A stretch of 64,000 nt of DNA from positions 2,856,001-2,920,000 of the forward strand of contig CP133187.1 in assembly GCA_030913685.1 (NCBI GenBank), read 5' to 3'. The stretch is from Oscillospiraceae bacterium MB24-C1 (GTDB taxonomy: Bacteria > Bacillota > Clostridia > Oscillospirales > Ruminococcaceae). Within the stretch, counting starts at the first letter, position 1; every line of letters starts with the position of its first letter. Positions 53,595-62,623 of the stretch are shown in pieces. Position numbers and translations under genes: made by a program. A model generated the notes under the pieces. It searched no databases, was not told the DNA's origin, and saw nothing but the letters and a program-made list of their open reading frames with translations.

Positions 53595-54092
53595 TTATAT
53601 AGAACCTAACAGGTCATTCAAGCTAATTATCTTAGCGCCTTTGCTTTCGTAATAATGCAGCATTTCGCCAATTTTCTTTTTATCATAACTGGTAATGCAA
53701 TCTGATAATACATTAACTCTATAATTTGCTTTACGTAAGTTGTAACAGGTTGATTTAACACAAGCGACAGCATCTGCTCCTGCTATGTAGAAATCACATA
53801 TTTCGTTTTTATGAATAAAGTCTGCGAACTCCTCACTGCTTAATGCATTTCCTCTATATTTTGTGAAAACATTTTTTGACACTATTTTCAAATCCGAAGC
53901 TAATTCAGACCCAAGTGTATTGGGTTTAAAAGTCCTCGTGCCGTCTGATAAATTTTCATGCCTTATGTAAACAACATGAATGTCTTTTTTTGCTGCCCAA
54001 TCTATGGATTTGTTTATATTATCAATTATTTCCTTGTAATTCTTTGTTATATCGTTTTGAATATCTATTATTATTAAAGCTTTTTTCTGCAT
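53595..54092 (-). CDS. Isochorismatase-family cysteine hydrolase
   Basis: A 165-residue protein with the IDIQND start (Asp of the triad) and the Cys in ADAVACVKSTCYNLRKANY; a lysine lies in FTKYRGNALSS. This set defines the isochorismatase-like hydrolases, among them nicotinamidase, N-carbamoylsarcosine amidase and ureidoacrylate amidase. There is no clear specificity marker. CAGGAGGAAAC precedes the ATG. It stands alone. Confidence 0.88.
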   Translation of the reverse strand: MQKKALIIIDIQNDITKNYKEIIDNINKSIDWAAKKDIHVVYIRHENLSDGTRTFKPNTLGSELASDLKIVSKNVFTKYRGNALSSEEFADFIHKNEICDFYIAGADAVACVKSTCYNLRKANYRVNVLSDCITSYDKKKIGEMLHYYESKGAKIISLNDLLGSI

Positions 54093-54241
54093 AGGTTTCC
54101 TCCTGATGGATTGATAGGAAAAGCTTTTTTCGTAAATATCATCTTTCGATGACGAGAGTAAAACCGCCTGTCAATTGCAATGCGGCTCCCTCAAAGGGGA
54201 TTCATAATCGGCGAAGCGTTCCAATAGAACCAGTTTCTTCA

Positions 54242-54505
54242 TTATGCGTTCACACCCCACTCCCTGCATTGCTCGATGCGCTTTCCATCATCACCCTGTT
54301 CTTTGTCATAGGCGAATTGGTTGAGCAAATCGCAGGGAAAGTCACTGCATTTACCGCAATGCTCCAGGCCTTTACCTTCGCAGCAACTTTTTACAGGGCA
54401 GGAATCGCCCCAAAACGGTTTGTCAATATGTACACAGCTCCCGCAATTCATCTTGTCCCTGTATTCGCACGCTCTACACAAAATGCCACACCTTGATTCA
54501 ACCAT
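54242..54505 (-). CDS. DUF3795 cysteine-rich protein
   Basis: An 87-residue protein with cysteines in CGILCRACEYRDKMNCGSCV, CPVKSCCEGKG and HCGKCSDFPCDLL, typical of DUF3795, a likely zinc-binding domain. GAGGGC precedes the ATG. It follows the WYL-type regulator and sits behind a copy of that gene's inverted repeat. Confidence 0.85.
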   Translation of the reverse strand: MVESRCGILCRACEYRDKMNCGSCVHIDKPFWGDSCPVKSCCEGKGLEHCGKCSDFPCDLLNQFAYDKEQGDDGKRIEQCREWGVNA

Positions 54506-54548
54506 TGTTATGCCCTCGATTTTCTTTTTTATGTTATTTTAGCACGGC

Positions 54549-54574
54549 AAACACGACAACAGGGCGTCTTGTTT
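54549..54574. promoter_or_regulatory. Imperfect inverted repeat between WYL and DUF3795 genes
   Basis: AAACACGACA and CGTCTTGTTT, a near copy of the perfect repeat at 55511-55536, overlap the end of the regulator gene and precede the DUF3795 gene. A second operator for the same regulator is plausible. Confidence 0.5.
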
Positions 54575-55481
54575 ATTTGTACCTTGATAAAATATTTTCA
54601 GCGGCGGTTTTCAGATTTTCCACGATATATTCCGGCTCTAACACTTTCACCTTGCCGCCAAAGCCGAGCAGCCAGACGAGAATATAATCGCGTTTCGTAA
54701 ACTTGATTTCAAAACGCAATCCCTCGGCTGTTTCTTCGTAGCAATGGAGTCCGTAGGTTTCAATAAGCCGATACTTTTCTGATGTATCAAACAGCGCGAC
54801 CAGTTTATTTTCTTTATCTTCCTCAAACCACGCTTTAAAGTCACGCTTCTCCGTCGGGATTTCGCGTGGTACAAACCTCTCGTCACATAAACGCAGATTC
54901 CACAGGCGTTGGAGTTTGAACAGCCGAAAATCTGATCGCTCCAAACAAAACCCGAAAACATACCACGCCGTCCATTGAAAAATAACGAAGTATGGTTCAA
55001 TATGGCGATGGGATTCGCCTTTTTCGTAGAAATAGTCAAACTCAATGATCTGACCGTAAAGCACAGCGCGTTTTATCAGTTCGATTTTATCGGTAAGTTG
55101 CCCTCTGTCATGTGAAGCGAGGTCGATAATGACAGGCTCGCGCATTGAAACAATCGCGTCAGTATTGGCGCGGAGTTTATCTAAGACGCGCTCGATATTC
55201 GACTGCTCCGACACGCTGCCAATCCCTTTCAACGCGGCGATAATACCGGACAATTCATCTGCCGTTAAGACGCTCTTGTCCAGCTTGAACCCTTCGGCGA
55301 TCGAAATACCGCCGCCGCTTCCTTGATGGGCGACTACGGGGATTCCCGCCCTGCACATTGCGTCAATATCGCGCCCGATTGTACGGCGGCTGACCTCGAA
55401 CTTTTCAGCCAACTCAGGCGCGGTCACGCGGTCTTTTTGAAGAAGTATGGTAAGTATACCAAGTAGTCGGTCGAGTTTCAT
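54573..55481 (-). CDS. YafY-type regulator (HTH plus WYL domain)
   Basis: A 302-residue transcription factor with an N-terminal DeoR/HTH_11 domain (residues 1-60; TAPELAEKFEVSRRTIGRDIDAM) and a WYL domain (about 135-215; ESHRHIEPYFVIFQWTAWYVFGFC) plus a C-terminal WCX-like region. WYL proteins bind nucleic acid or ligands and control defence or stress genes. GGTGATGAAAG lies before the ATG. The adjacent inverted repeats and the DUF3795 gene suggest local autoregulation. Confidence 0.92.
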   Translation of the reverse strand: MKLDRLLGILTILLQKDRVTAPELAEKFEVSRRTIGRDIDAMCRAGIPVVAHQGSGGGISIAEGFKLDKSVLTADELSGIIAALKGIGSVSEQSNIERVLDKLRANTDAIVSMREPVIIDLASHDRGQLTDKIELIKRAVLYGQIIEFDYFYEKGESHRHIEPYFVIFQWTAWYVFGFCLERSDFRLFKLQRLWNLRLCDERFVPREIPTEKRDFKAWFEEDKENKLVALFDTSEKYRLIETYGLHCYEETAEGLRFEIKFTKRDYILVWLLGFGGKVKVLEPEYIVENLKTAAENILSRYK

Positions 55482-55510
55482 CTTTCATCACCAATATCAG
55501 TATAACACAA

Positions 55511-55536
55511 AAACACGACAACAGCGTGTCGTGTTT
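55511..55536. promoter_or_regulatory. Perfect inverted repeat in the WYL regulator promoter
   Basis: AAACACGACA (55511-55520) and TGTCGTGTTT (55527-55536) are perfect complements with 6 bases between. The repeat is about 30 bases upstream of the regulator start, next to TATACT on the minus strand, so it is a good candidate operator. Confidence 0.65.
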
Positions 55537-55550
55537 GAAAGTATAAATGC

Positions 55551-55660
55551 TCACCTGCATCTTCTGATTTCTCTTGCGGGGACACCTCCGACAACCGTAT
55601 ACGCAGGAACATCCTTTGTCGCGACTGTCTGTGTTTCAATAATCGCGCCATCGCCAATAT
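55551..55660 (-). pseudogene. Remnant of a hexapeptide-repeat acetyltransferase
   Basis: The only recognisable part is a C-terminal piece: [33 protein letters not shown], typical of left-handed beta-helix acyltransferases (CatB/maltose acetyltransferase type). The upstream catalytic part is not present, and the remaining frame has no ribosome binding site. It is a decayed fragment. Confidence 0.75.
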
Positions 55661-55737
55661 GAAAAGTTATTTGCAAATAGCTAATAGGCGTGTAATTTGA
55701 AGTATACGTATGGGAACAAGCATTTTGATACCGGGAA

Positions 55738-55782
55738 AACAAAAAAATGCGTCTTGAAATTCGGTTTATTCAAGACGCATTT
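55738..55782 (-). terminator. Strong terminator downstream of the BCCT gene
   Basis: A 14-bp perfect stem AAATGCGTCTTGAA/TTCAAGACGCATTT is followed on the minus strand by TTTTTTT. It is about 320 bases after the BCCT stop. Confidence 0.85.
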
Positions 55783-56099
55783 GCTGTATATTTTTCTCAA
55801 TAGCTCAAGCCCGCTGGACATAGCGCTACATAGAATATAATAATAAAACCGTTTTGATTCCATCAAACTAGGATCTGAGCTTATACGTAATTTGCGTTAT
55901 GCTAAAACCTAACAATCTAAAAGATATGAAATGGGTGGCAATACAGGATTTGAACTACCACCCTATCGCATTATACATAAGGCGAAACAATTAGATTATC
56001 ATGGTTTATTTAATTGAATGTCTATTTAATGCAATTCGGCACTTAACAAAATCGCGTAATACCCTACAAGGGCCCCTATATAGCGCGTGTCTAAAAGTG
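55783..56099. other. Intergenic region between BCCT gene and terminator
   Basis: No gene was found. A piece resembling a tRNA T-arm occurs at 55935-55965 (minus) but the stem does not pair. See rejected items. Confidence 0.45.
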
Positions 56100-57953
56100 T
56101 CATTTTTTCGAAGCCTCACCAAACTCTCCAGTTTCCACCAATGCCTCGTCATGTACAACGGTGCTAACAACCTTCGTAATCACATGATCCTGCCGCACTG
56201 CTTGGACGGTTGATTGAACTGCCTTTTCAACCTCGTATTCCTGCTTAAGCCCGGCATTGAGCGTGTATACCGTAATAAGAAGAACGACCGCAAACGGAAG
56301 GCCTGTAATGACTGAACCGGTTTGCAGAGCAGTCAGGCCGCCGCCTATCAATAGAGTCGCCGCAACAACACCTTCCAGCACAGCCCAAAAGATTCGTTGG
56401 GGGACAGGAGAATTCAATTTGCCACCCGATGTGAGATGATCAACTACCAATGAACCGGAATCGGACGAAGTAACGAAAAAAACGGTTACCAAAATCACAC
56501 CTACGACCGATAAAATATCGTGCAAAGGCAAAGCATCAAGCATTGCAAACATGGCAAGGGACTCATCGATATTGACAGCGGACAGAATATCGGCTGCACC
56601 GCTCATTTCTTGAAAAATGGCCGTCCCACCAAAAACCGACATCCAAATAAAGGATAGTAGCGACGGAATGAGCATAACACCTAGAATGAATTCACGCACT
56701 GTTCGCCCCTTGGATATTCTGGCGATGAACATGCCCACAAAAGGAGACCACGAAATCCACCAAGCCCAGTAGAAAATTGTCCATCCACCCTGCCAATTGG
56801 TTTCGCGAAAGGTCTCTGTCCACGAGCTCATTTCGATGAAGTTTGCAATATAATACCCGATATTTTGGGTAAAACCACTCAAAATATAAACAGTCGGCCC
56901 CGCAATCATGATAAAGATCAGGAATACCCCGGCCAATACCATATTCAACTCGCTGAGTCGCTTAACGCCCCCGTCAAGCCCTAAAACAACCGAGGTGGTC
57001 GCAAGTGCGGTAATCACAAAAATTAAACCAATTTGTATCGGCACAGTAATTGAAAGACCAAACAGGTGGTTTAATCCAGCATTGACCTGTGAAACCCCCA
57101 GGCCTAAAGAAGTTGCAAGGCCCGTCAGTGTCGCAAGGACAGAAAGAACATCAATGATATTCCCACATACGCCGTAAATTTTATTCCCAAGAAGCGGGTA
57201 AAACACCGAGCGCATAGTTAGAGGGAGCCCACGGTTAAATGCAAAAAATGCCAATGCCAAGCCGACCAATGCATAAATGGCCCATGGGTGAATTCCCCAA
57301 TGAAAAAATGTGCTGGCCATCGCTGACTGCGCGGCCTCGGGTGAATTTGGATTCATGACGCCAAACATTGGAGATGGATTATATAAATGCGAAATTGGCT
57401 CAGCTACACTCCAGAACATCAGCCCGATGCCCATACCGGCACTAAGCAGCATGGCGTACCACGCAAATTTACCAAACTCCGGATCTGCTTCAGCGCCGCC
57501 AATTTTAAGATTGCCATAGCGGCCAAACGCAAAACACAGACCTGCAACGACAAAAATATTGCTTGCCAAAATGAGAAACCACCCAGCATTTTTTGTGATG
57601 CCACTCATAATCGAATCGAAAAAAACCTCAGCTCGTGTAGGGAAGGATAGTGTCAACCCGATAAATACGAAGAGAATGACCGCTGAAATCAGTGTAACTT
57701 GAGGGTGGATATCAAACCCGTACCCCTTCCAATTATTCGCACCCGGTTCCTGCTGATCTGACTCGTCAAACCATGATACCGTCGGGCTAATTTGCAACCC
57801 CTTAAACGGTTTTCGGTTCTTAATCGCGTGCTGGCGCGCCTCTTTTTCCACCTTATTCAGCTTTTGCTCAAGCTGCTTCTTCTCAATAATTTTGCGCTTT
57901 CTTTCATTTTCTTCACAATTTTTCTGTTCTACTTTTTTACTGTTATTCTCCAT
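56100..57953 (-). CDS. BCCT-family betaine/choline/carnitine transporter
   Basis: A 617-residue transporter with 12 predicted membrane segments. SAGMGIGLMFWSVAEPISH is the glycine-rich unwound helix, FFHWGIHPWAIYALVGLALAFF and the tryptophan-rich WTIFYWAWWISWSPFVGMFIAR line the substrate box for quaternary ammonium compounds. A highly charged N-terminal tail of about 85 residues and a C-terminal tail of about 70 residues may sense osmotic or ionic conditions. ATG 57953 has GGGGGG. The solute is probably betaine, carnitine or choline; use as a food source is possible in anaerobes. Confidence 0.93.
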   Translation of the reverse strand: MENNSKKVEQKNCEENERKRKIIEKKQLEQKLNKVEKEARQHAIKNRKPFKGLQISPTVSWFDESDQQEPGANNWKGYGFDIHPQVTLISAVILFVFIGLTLSFPTRAEVFFDSIMSGITKNAGWFLILASNIFVVAGLCFAFGRYGNLKIGGAEADPEFGKFAWYAMLLSAGMGIGLMFWSVAEPISHLYNPSPMFGVMNPNSPEAAQSAMASTFFHWGIHPWAIYALVGLALAFFAFNRGLPLTMRSVFYPLLGNKIYGVCGNIIDVLSVLATLTGLATSLGLGVSQVNAGLNHLFGLSITVPIQIGLIFVITALATTSVVLGLDGGVKRLSELNMVLAGVFLIFIMIAGPTVYILSGFTQNIGYYIANFIEMSSWTETFRETNWQGGWTIFYWAWWISWSPFVGMFIARISKGRTVREFILGVMLIPSLLSFIWMSVFGGTAIFQEMSGAADILSAVNIDESLAMFAMLDALPLHDILSVVGVILVTVFFVTSSDSGSLVVDHLTSGGKLNSPVPQRIFWAVLEGVVAATLLIGGGLTALQTGSVITGLPFAVVLLITVYTLNAGLKQEYEVEKAVQSTVQAVRQDHVITKVVSTVVHDEALVETGEFGEASKK

Positions 57954-58923
57954 CAAAGGCCCCCCTGTATTAATTAAACCGAAGAGGATGTTATATATAA
58001 TATATCCATCAATCCTGGGCTTATAAAAGCGACTAATTAATTATTCTATCATATTTGGGGGATATTCTTCAAGTTTTCACTGGCTCAATTCTAGCGAACC
58101 AACGCTGTCCCTGATATACAATCTTGCGTCTTGCCGTAGGCTGCAGATGTTGTGAGCATTTCTAAGGGCAGCTCTGCAAATATTTTTATCAGCTTATCAT
58201 ATCGCGATAAAGTTTCTATTGACGAATTTTTCGGACCCAAACCAGTGTTCAAATAAAACGCTATTAAATAGATTAATAATCCGAAATATTTTTATTATAT
58301 ACTTCTCTGCTGTAAAAAGCGTGTTGAATTTCAAAATTCAACACGCTTTCGCTTTTGCCGCTTTAGCACAAAAGAAAAGCAATCCCCGAGATACTGAGGG
58401 ATCGTTCTGATACTGCTGAAGCGCGCTTATTGGCCTCCTCAACCAGCTTTTAAATGCTGATATGGGTTGGTATGTAGGGCAAATTACTGATAGTTTTGTT
58501 AAAATGCCGCCCGTATTGCTCATAGCCTTGTTCGGCAAGGACATACAGGGGGCAACATTTGCCCTGCCGTCAGAAGTGGGGGTGAGGGGACAGTGGCAAT
58601 CGTTTTTACATCGCTTTAATTTCAGCCATAGTCATGCTTTCGTTCTCGGAAATCTGCACTACCGTGTGTTCTTGACCCATTTATAGAACGTTGATGAGGA
58701 TATTCCATATTCCTGCAAAATTTAACTGCTGGATTTTCCTGGCTGGCCAGTTCCGTATTTTGAGGCGATTCAATAAAACTGGTGATAGGCAAAATGCCCT
58801 CTGATGTAGGGAAATAAAACTACACCAAGGGAGATTTTGATTTCTTTAAAAAGATTCAATCCTGCTACAGGAAACCCAAAGGATGTATAGTCTCGGCTTG
58901 CGGCTCCATTTGTGACAGCTGAC
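57954..58923. other. Long region with possible decayed coding sequence
   Basis: About 970 bases without a convincing gene. The minus strand at 58330-58690 reads like broken pieces of coding sequence, for example a short frame starting MGQEHTVVQISENESMTMAE near 58680, interrupted by stops. Both plus- and minus-strand frames here are short and have no ribosome binding sites. A hairpin at 58316-58349 is described separately. Confidence 0.4.
58316..58349. terminator. Bidirectional terminator-like hairpin
   Basis: A 16-bp perfect stem AAAGCGTGTTGAATTT/AAATTCAACACGCTTT around two bases. It is T-rich on both sides, but no gene ends close to it. Confidence 0.65.
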
Positions 58924-59619
58924 TTAAAAAATAGGATTCTCTCCTTGATTTAGACCTAGGGTGGTAATGGCATGATGCAGATGGATAGACATCGCCTGCT
59001 TTGCGCCGATGGCATCCCTTTTCTCTAAGAATTCCATCAGAAGGGCATGATCCCGAAGGGTATTCTCGGCAAGGGTCTGGGTCGAGTAGCCTAACAAAAT
59101 CGATTCCTCTACGGTTCGATTGATGATAGGCACCAACCGCTGCATAAATTCATTGTGAGAGGCTTCCACAATGGCGTTGTGGAAGTGCTGGTCTATTATT
59201 GTTCGGTCCTTTCCTTGACGGATAAAATCCTCGACCTTTTTCCCTGTCTTAAGTATATGTTTTAGCTCCTCGTCGCTGGCGCGTCTGCAGGCTATTGCGG
59301 ACATATCAGGCTCAAAGATAAGACGAGCTTCGTAGAGATCTTTCAATCGTATCCGGATGTACTCGATAGACCCCAGACCATAATTGCTGAAGGCCGCCAT
59401 ATCCGTTGAGACAAAGGTGCCTTTGCCTCGATACACCTCAAGTACACCTTGTGACGCCAAAATGCGGATGGCTTCTCGTAGTGTGTTTCGGCTCACACCT
59501 AATTTTTCAGACAGGATATTTTCCCCGGGAAGTTGATCTCCAGGTTTGTATTCGCCCACCTTGGTAATAAGGTCATAAATATTTTCGGATGCCTGTTTTG
59601 AAAGGGTTTTCTTTATCAT
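58924..59619 (-). CDS. GntR-family regulator, FadR subgroup
   Basis: A 231-residue protein with a winged HTH (residues about 5-72; YKPGDQLPGENILSEKLGVSRNTLREAIRILASQGVLEV) and an FCD ligand-binding domain (about 90-220) containing the metal-binding DQHFHNAIVEASHN. The ATG at 59619 has AAAAGGAG; an upstream extension of 27 residues is unlikely. It is divergent from the P-loop/oxidoreductase operon and probably regulates it in response to an organic acid. Confidence 0.92.
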   Translation of the reverse strand: MIKKTLSKQASENIYDLITKVGEYKPGDQLPGENILSEKLGVSRNTLREAIRILASQGVLEVYRGKGTFVSTDMAAFSNYGLGSIEYIRIRLKDLYEARLIFEPDMSAIACRRASDEELKHILKTGKKVEDFIRQGKDRTIIDQHFHNAIVEASHNEFMQRLVPIINRTVEESILLGYSTQTLAENTLRDHALLMEFLEKRDAIGAKQAMSIHLHHAITTLGLNQGENPIF

Positions 59620-59785
59620 CGAGGGAATCTCCTTTTCGCCTGTGGTGCTGAGCATAGCACAACTTTTATATATCATAAAACCTTTTTTAAAAAAAATCAA
59701 GCTTGGTCTTGTTCAATTTATATACAGGTAAAAACGCAGATTGTTGTAATTTGTTCCAAATTTTTCAATTATATGTTAAATAATA

Positions 59786-59814
59786 TTGACTTTGTAAAAT
59801 GCGAGTTGTAGTAT
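59786..59814 (+). promoter_or_regulatory. Sigma-A promoter of the oxidoreductase operon
   Basis: TTGACT (59786-59791) and TAGTAT (59809-59814) are 17 bases apart. Just downstream, GTTGGTCAAG (59838-59847) resembles the GTxxxAC half-sites bound by GntR proteins, with CTTGGTCTTG on the regulator side at 59702-59711. Confidence 0.6.
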
Positions 59815-59869
59815 GATGTAGAACAAGTATATATGATGTTGGTCAAGTTAAGAAAGGGGATGAATCAAT

Positions 59870-60559
59870 ATATCAGAAAGAACCTTAGGTTGGTTTGATT
59901 TTAAGCGACTTACCGTAGTCGTCGGTCATTTTGGAAGTGGTAAAACAGAGTTTTCTATCAATTTAGCAGTCGAACTAGCAAAGCGAAACTGTACTACCGC
60001 AATTGCAGACCTAGATATTGTAGACCCATATTTTCGTTCCCGCGAGTGCGTCGAACTGTTTAGTACCCATGGTATAGAGCTTATCAGCAGCTCAAAGGCC
60101 TGCGTAGATGCCGATGTGCCATCCATGCCACCTGAGATTAACATGCTATTTGACAGCAATGATGTGTTTGGTGTACTTGATATCGGTGGAGATGCATCGG
60201 GAGCCAGAGTGTTGGCGCGTTATCGGCAAAGGCTCGTATCTTGCGGTGCACATGTTTTATGTGTAATAAATGCGAACCGTCCGGCTACCGACACTCCAGA
60301 AAAGGCAATTGCATACATACGCGATATCGAGTATTCATCGGGTTTACAGATTAGTGGGCTGGTCAACAACACCCATCTGTGCAAGCAAACCGAATTTTGC
60401 GATATTATTTTAGGAGCTAAATTAATTACGGAAATTTCCGTTTTTACAAATATACCTATTTTGTGCCATGTGGTACCTGAAGAGTTGGCTGAACAGGCTA
60501 TCAAAAGTGTTCATCCGGTTTTTCCCATTAAGTTGTATATGAAAAAACCATGGGAGTAA
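59870..60559 (+). CDS. P-loop ATPase (CbiA/MinD-like) with an ATA at the expected start
   Basis: Reading from 59870 gives a 229-residue P-loop protein beginning (M)SERTLGWFDFKRLTVVVGHFGSGKTEF, Walker A at residues 19-26, and DLDIVDPYFRSRECVELF and DIGGDASGARVLARYRQRL as switch regions. An in-frame stop 9 bases earlier means that no ATG, GTG or TTG precedes the Walker A; AAGGGG lies 10 bases before an ATA. The next in-frame ATG at 60116 would delete the P-loop. It precedes the oxidoreductase genes and may help assemble that complex. Confidence 0.75.
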   Translation: MSERTLGWFDFKRLTVVVGHFGSGKTEFSINLAVELAKRNCTTAIADLDIVDPYFRSRECVELFSTHGIELISSSKACVDADVPSMPPEINMLFDSNDVFGVLDIGGDASGARVLARYRQRLVSCGAHVLCVINANRPATDTPEKAIAYIRDIEYSSGLQISGLVNNTHLCKQTEFCDIILGAKLITEISVFTNIPILCHVVPEELAEQAIKSVHPVFPIKLYMKKPWE

Positions 60560-60581
60560 CCCATAGAAAAGGAGCTATGAT

Positions 60582-60794
60582 ATGGCAATTGAACTCACCT
60601 TTCATCAAGACCTCTGCAAAGGCTGCGCGCTCTGTGTATCAGTGTGTCCCAAGCACATACTGACGCTGGACAACATCATTACCAATGCGAAGGGCTATCA
60701 CCCCGTTGCATGCATCGATGAATCGCAGTGTATTGGATGCGCAAGCTGTGCAAGAATTTGTCCGGATTCCATAATAACAATCAAAAAAGGCTAA
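60582..60794 (+). CDS. 2-oxoacid:ferredoxin oxidoreductase, ferredoxin (delta) subunit
   Basis: A 70-residue ferredoxin with two [4Fe-4S] sites: CKGCALCVSVCPKHI and CIGCASCARICPDSI. It delivers electrons from the TPP enzyme to an outside ferredoxin. AAAGGAG lies before the ATG. It is followed by the alpha, beta and gamma subunit genes. Confidence 0.92.
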   Translation: MAIELTFHQDLCKGCALCVSVCPKHILTLDNIITNAKGYHPVACIDESQCIGCASCARICPDSIITIKKG

Positions 60795-60809
60795 AAGGAG
60801 TTGTATCCA

Positions 60810-61877
60810 ATGAAACGAGAAATTTGGAAGGGTAGCGAGGCAATCGCCGAAGCCGCTATTCGTGCAGGTTGCCGCGGCTTCTTCGGCTATCCCATCACCC
60901 CGCAAAATGAGATACCTGAATATATGTCCCACAAAATGCCTCAGGCAGGAGGCGTGTTTGTACAGGCCGAGTCAGAAGTGGCTGCCATAAATATGGTATA
61001 TGGTGCGTCTTCTTCTGGCATCAGAGCTATGACATCATCTTCTTCCCCTGGTGTGAGCCTGAAGCAGGAGGGAATCAGCTATATGGTTGGCGCTCAACTG
61101 CCTGCCGTCATTGTAAACGTTATGCGCGGCGGTCCAGGGCTTGGCTCAATTCAACCGGCACAGGGCGATTATTTTCAGGCGACCCGCGGCGGCGGTAACG
61201 GCGACTATCGTACGCCTGTTTTGGCGCCTGCCAACCTGCAGGAAACAGTTGACTTGATGCAGGAAGCATTTGACATTGCCGACCAGTATCGCATTCCTGT
61301 CATGTTTTTGGCAGACGGCTTGATCGGACAGATGATGGAGCCTATCGTGTGGAATGAGCATCAACAGCGCACCCTTTCAGAAAAGACGTGGGCAGCATCG
61401 GGGCGTGGCGATCGCGCGCATAACAATTTTATTACTTCTTTATTTATTGATGCTTCCAGCTGTGAGGCGGAAAACGCAAATCTCTCAGCAAAGTATGCTG
61501 AAATCGAAAAGAATGAGTGCCGCTGGGAAGAACTGCTACTCGAGGACGCTGAGGTTGTTTTAGTAGCGTACGGTACTCCCGCACGTATCGCACAAACTGT
61601 CGCTGAAAAGCTCAGAAAACAGGGAATAAAAGCAGGTGTATTCCGTCCTATTACCCTCTGGCCGTTCCCTTATTCCCGGCTGAAGGAAATTGCAGCAATG
61701 GATAGCACCAAGATTTTTCTGGATATTGAAATGAGTACTGGTCAGATGCTAGATGATGTAAATCTAGCCGTAGCTGAACGCAAGCCTGTCAGATTCTACG
61801 GCCGTTCCGGGGGCATGATTCCCACCGTAGCCGAGGTTGAGAAAGCGGCACGAGATGCCTACAGGGAGGTCAAGTAA
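60810..61877 (+). CDS. 2-oxoacid:ferredoxin oxidoreductase, alpha subunit (VorB/KorA-like)
   Basis: A 355-residue subunit beginning MKREIWKGSEAIAEAAIRAGCRGFFGYPITPQNEIPEYM, which is the pyrimidine-binding half of a TPP enzyme. VQAESEVAAINMVYGASSSG is the second signature. The ATG at 60810 with AAAGGAG is used; a TTG earlier is not needed. The next gene begins two bases after its stop. Together with ilvD downstream, branched-chain 2-oxoacid (3-methyl-2-oxobutanoate) is the most likely substrate, but 2-oxoglutarate is possible. Confidence 0.92.
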   Translation: MKREIWKGSEAIAEAAIRAGCRGFFGYPITPQNEIPEYMSHKMPQAGGVFVQAESEVAAINMVYGASSSGIRAMTSSSSPGVSLKQEGISYMVGAQLPAVIVNVMRGGPGLGSIQPAQGDYFQATRGGGNGDYRTPVLAPANLQETVDLMQEAFDIADQYRIPVMFLADGLIGQMMEPIVWNEHQQRTLSEKTWAASGRGDRAHNNFITSLFIDASSCEAENANLSAKYAEIEKNECRWEELLLEDAEVVLVAYGTPARIAQTVAEKLRKQGIKAGVFRPITLWPFPYSRLKEIAAMDSTKIFLDIEMSTGQMLDDVNLAVAERKPVRFYGRSGGMIPTVAEVEKAARDAYREVK

Positions 61878-61878
61878 T

Positions 61879-62622
61879 ATGACAACGATTTATAAAAAAT
61901 CCAAAGGCCTTCAGAACAACGAGCTGCATTACTGCCCTGGTTGCGGTCACGGTATTATACATAAGCTAATTGCCGAGGTGATGGTGGAGATGGATGCTGT
62001 TGGCACCACCATTGGCGTGTGTCCCGTTGGATGCTCTGTGTTTGCGGGCAACTATTTTGCCTGCGACATGGTTGAAGCGGCACACGGTCGTGCACCCGCT
62101 GTGGCTACTGCTATCAAGCGCACCCATCCAAATCAGCCCGTATTCACCTATCAGGGTGACGGTGATCTTGCCTCTATTGGTGCTGCCGAAATTGTCCATG
62201 CAGCGATGCGCGGCGAAAAATTCACCACCATATTTGTAAACAATGCTATCTACGGAATGACCGGAGGGCAGATGGCGCCCACAACGCTGATTGGACAGAG
62301 AGCTACGACCGCACCCTCAGGTAGAACCAAGGAGCAGGCTGGCATGCCTATGCGTGTTGCGGAGATGCTGGCGACACTGGATGGCCTTGTTTATGCCGAG
62401 CGTGTCTGCGTTACTGATATCCCGCACCTGAACAAAGCCAAAAAAGCAATAAAAAGAGCTTTCGAGAAGCAGATGGCAGGCGAGGGCTTTACCTTTGTGG
62501 AGATTTTGGCCTCCTGTCCAACCAATTGGGGCATGGATACGCTGGAAGCTAACAAGTGGCTGATGGAGAACATGGCAAGCTATTATCCGCTTGGCGTAAT
62601 CAAAGAAACGGAGGTGAGATAA
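61879..62622 (+). CDS. 2-oxoacid:ferredoxin oxidoreductase, beta subunit (TPP-binding)
   Basis: A 247-residue subunit that binds TPP and magnesium: YCPGCGHGIIHKL, GVCPVGCSVF and YQGDGDLASIGAAEIVHAAMRGE, then FVNNAIYGMTGGQMAPTT. The GDGD...N motif is the TPP site. The ATG at 61879 has GGGAGGT eight bases upstream, while the longest frame would start within the alpha gene. Confidence 0.94.
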   Translation: MTTIYKKSKGLQNNELHYCPGCGHGIIHKLIAEVMVEMDAVGTTIGVCPVGCSVFAGNYFACDMVEAAHGRAPAVATAIKRTHPNQPVFTYQGDGDLASIGAAEIVHAAMRGEKFTTIFVNNAIYGMTGGQMAPTTLIGQRATTAPSGRTKEQAGMPMRVAEMLATLDGLVYAERVCVTDIPHLNKAKKAIKRAFEKQMAGEGFTFVEILASCPTNWGMDTLEANKWLMENMASYYPLGVIKETEVR

Positions 62623-62623
62623 C

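Noticed and set aside
55932-55973. Sequence like a tRNA 3' end (GTTCAAATCC on the minus strand)
   Set aside because: The T-stem does not pair and the other arms cannot be found; it could be a decayed tRNA or att remnant but the evidence is too thin.
59860-59898. A short peptide from the ATG at 59860 as part of the P-loop gene
   Set aside because: It runs in a different frame and stops after 12 codons; joining the frames would require a frameshift not otherwise indicated.
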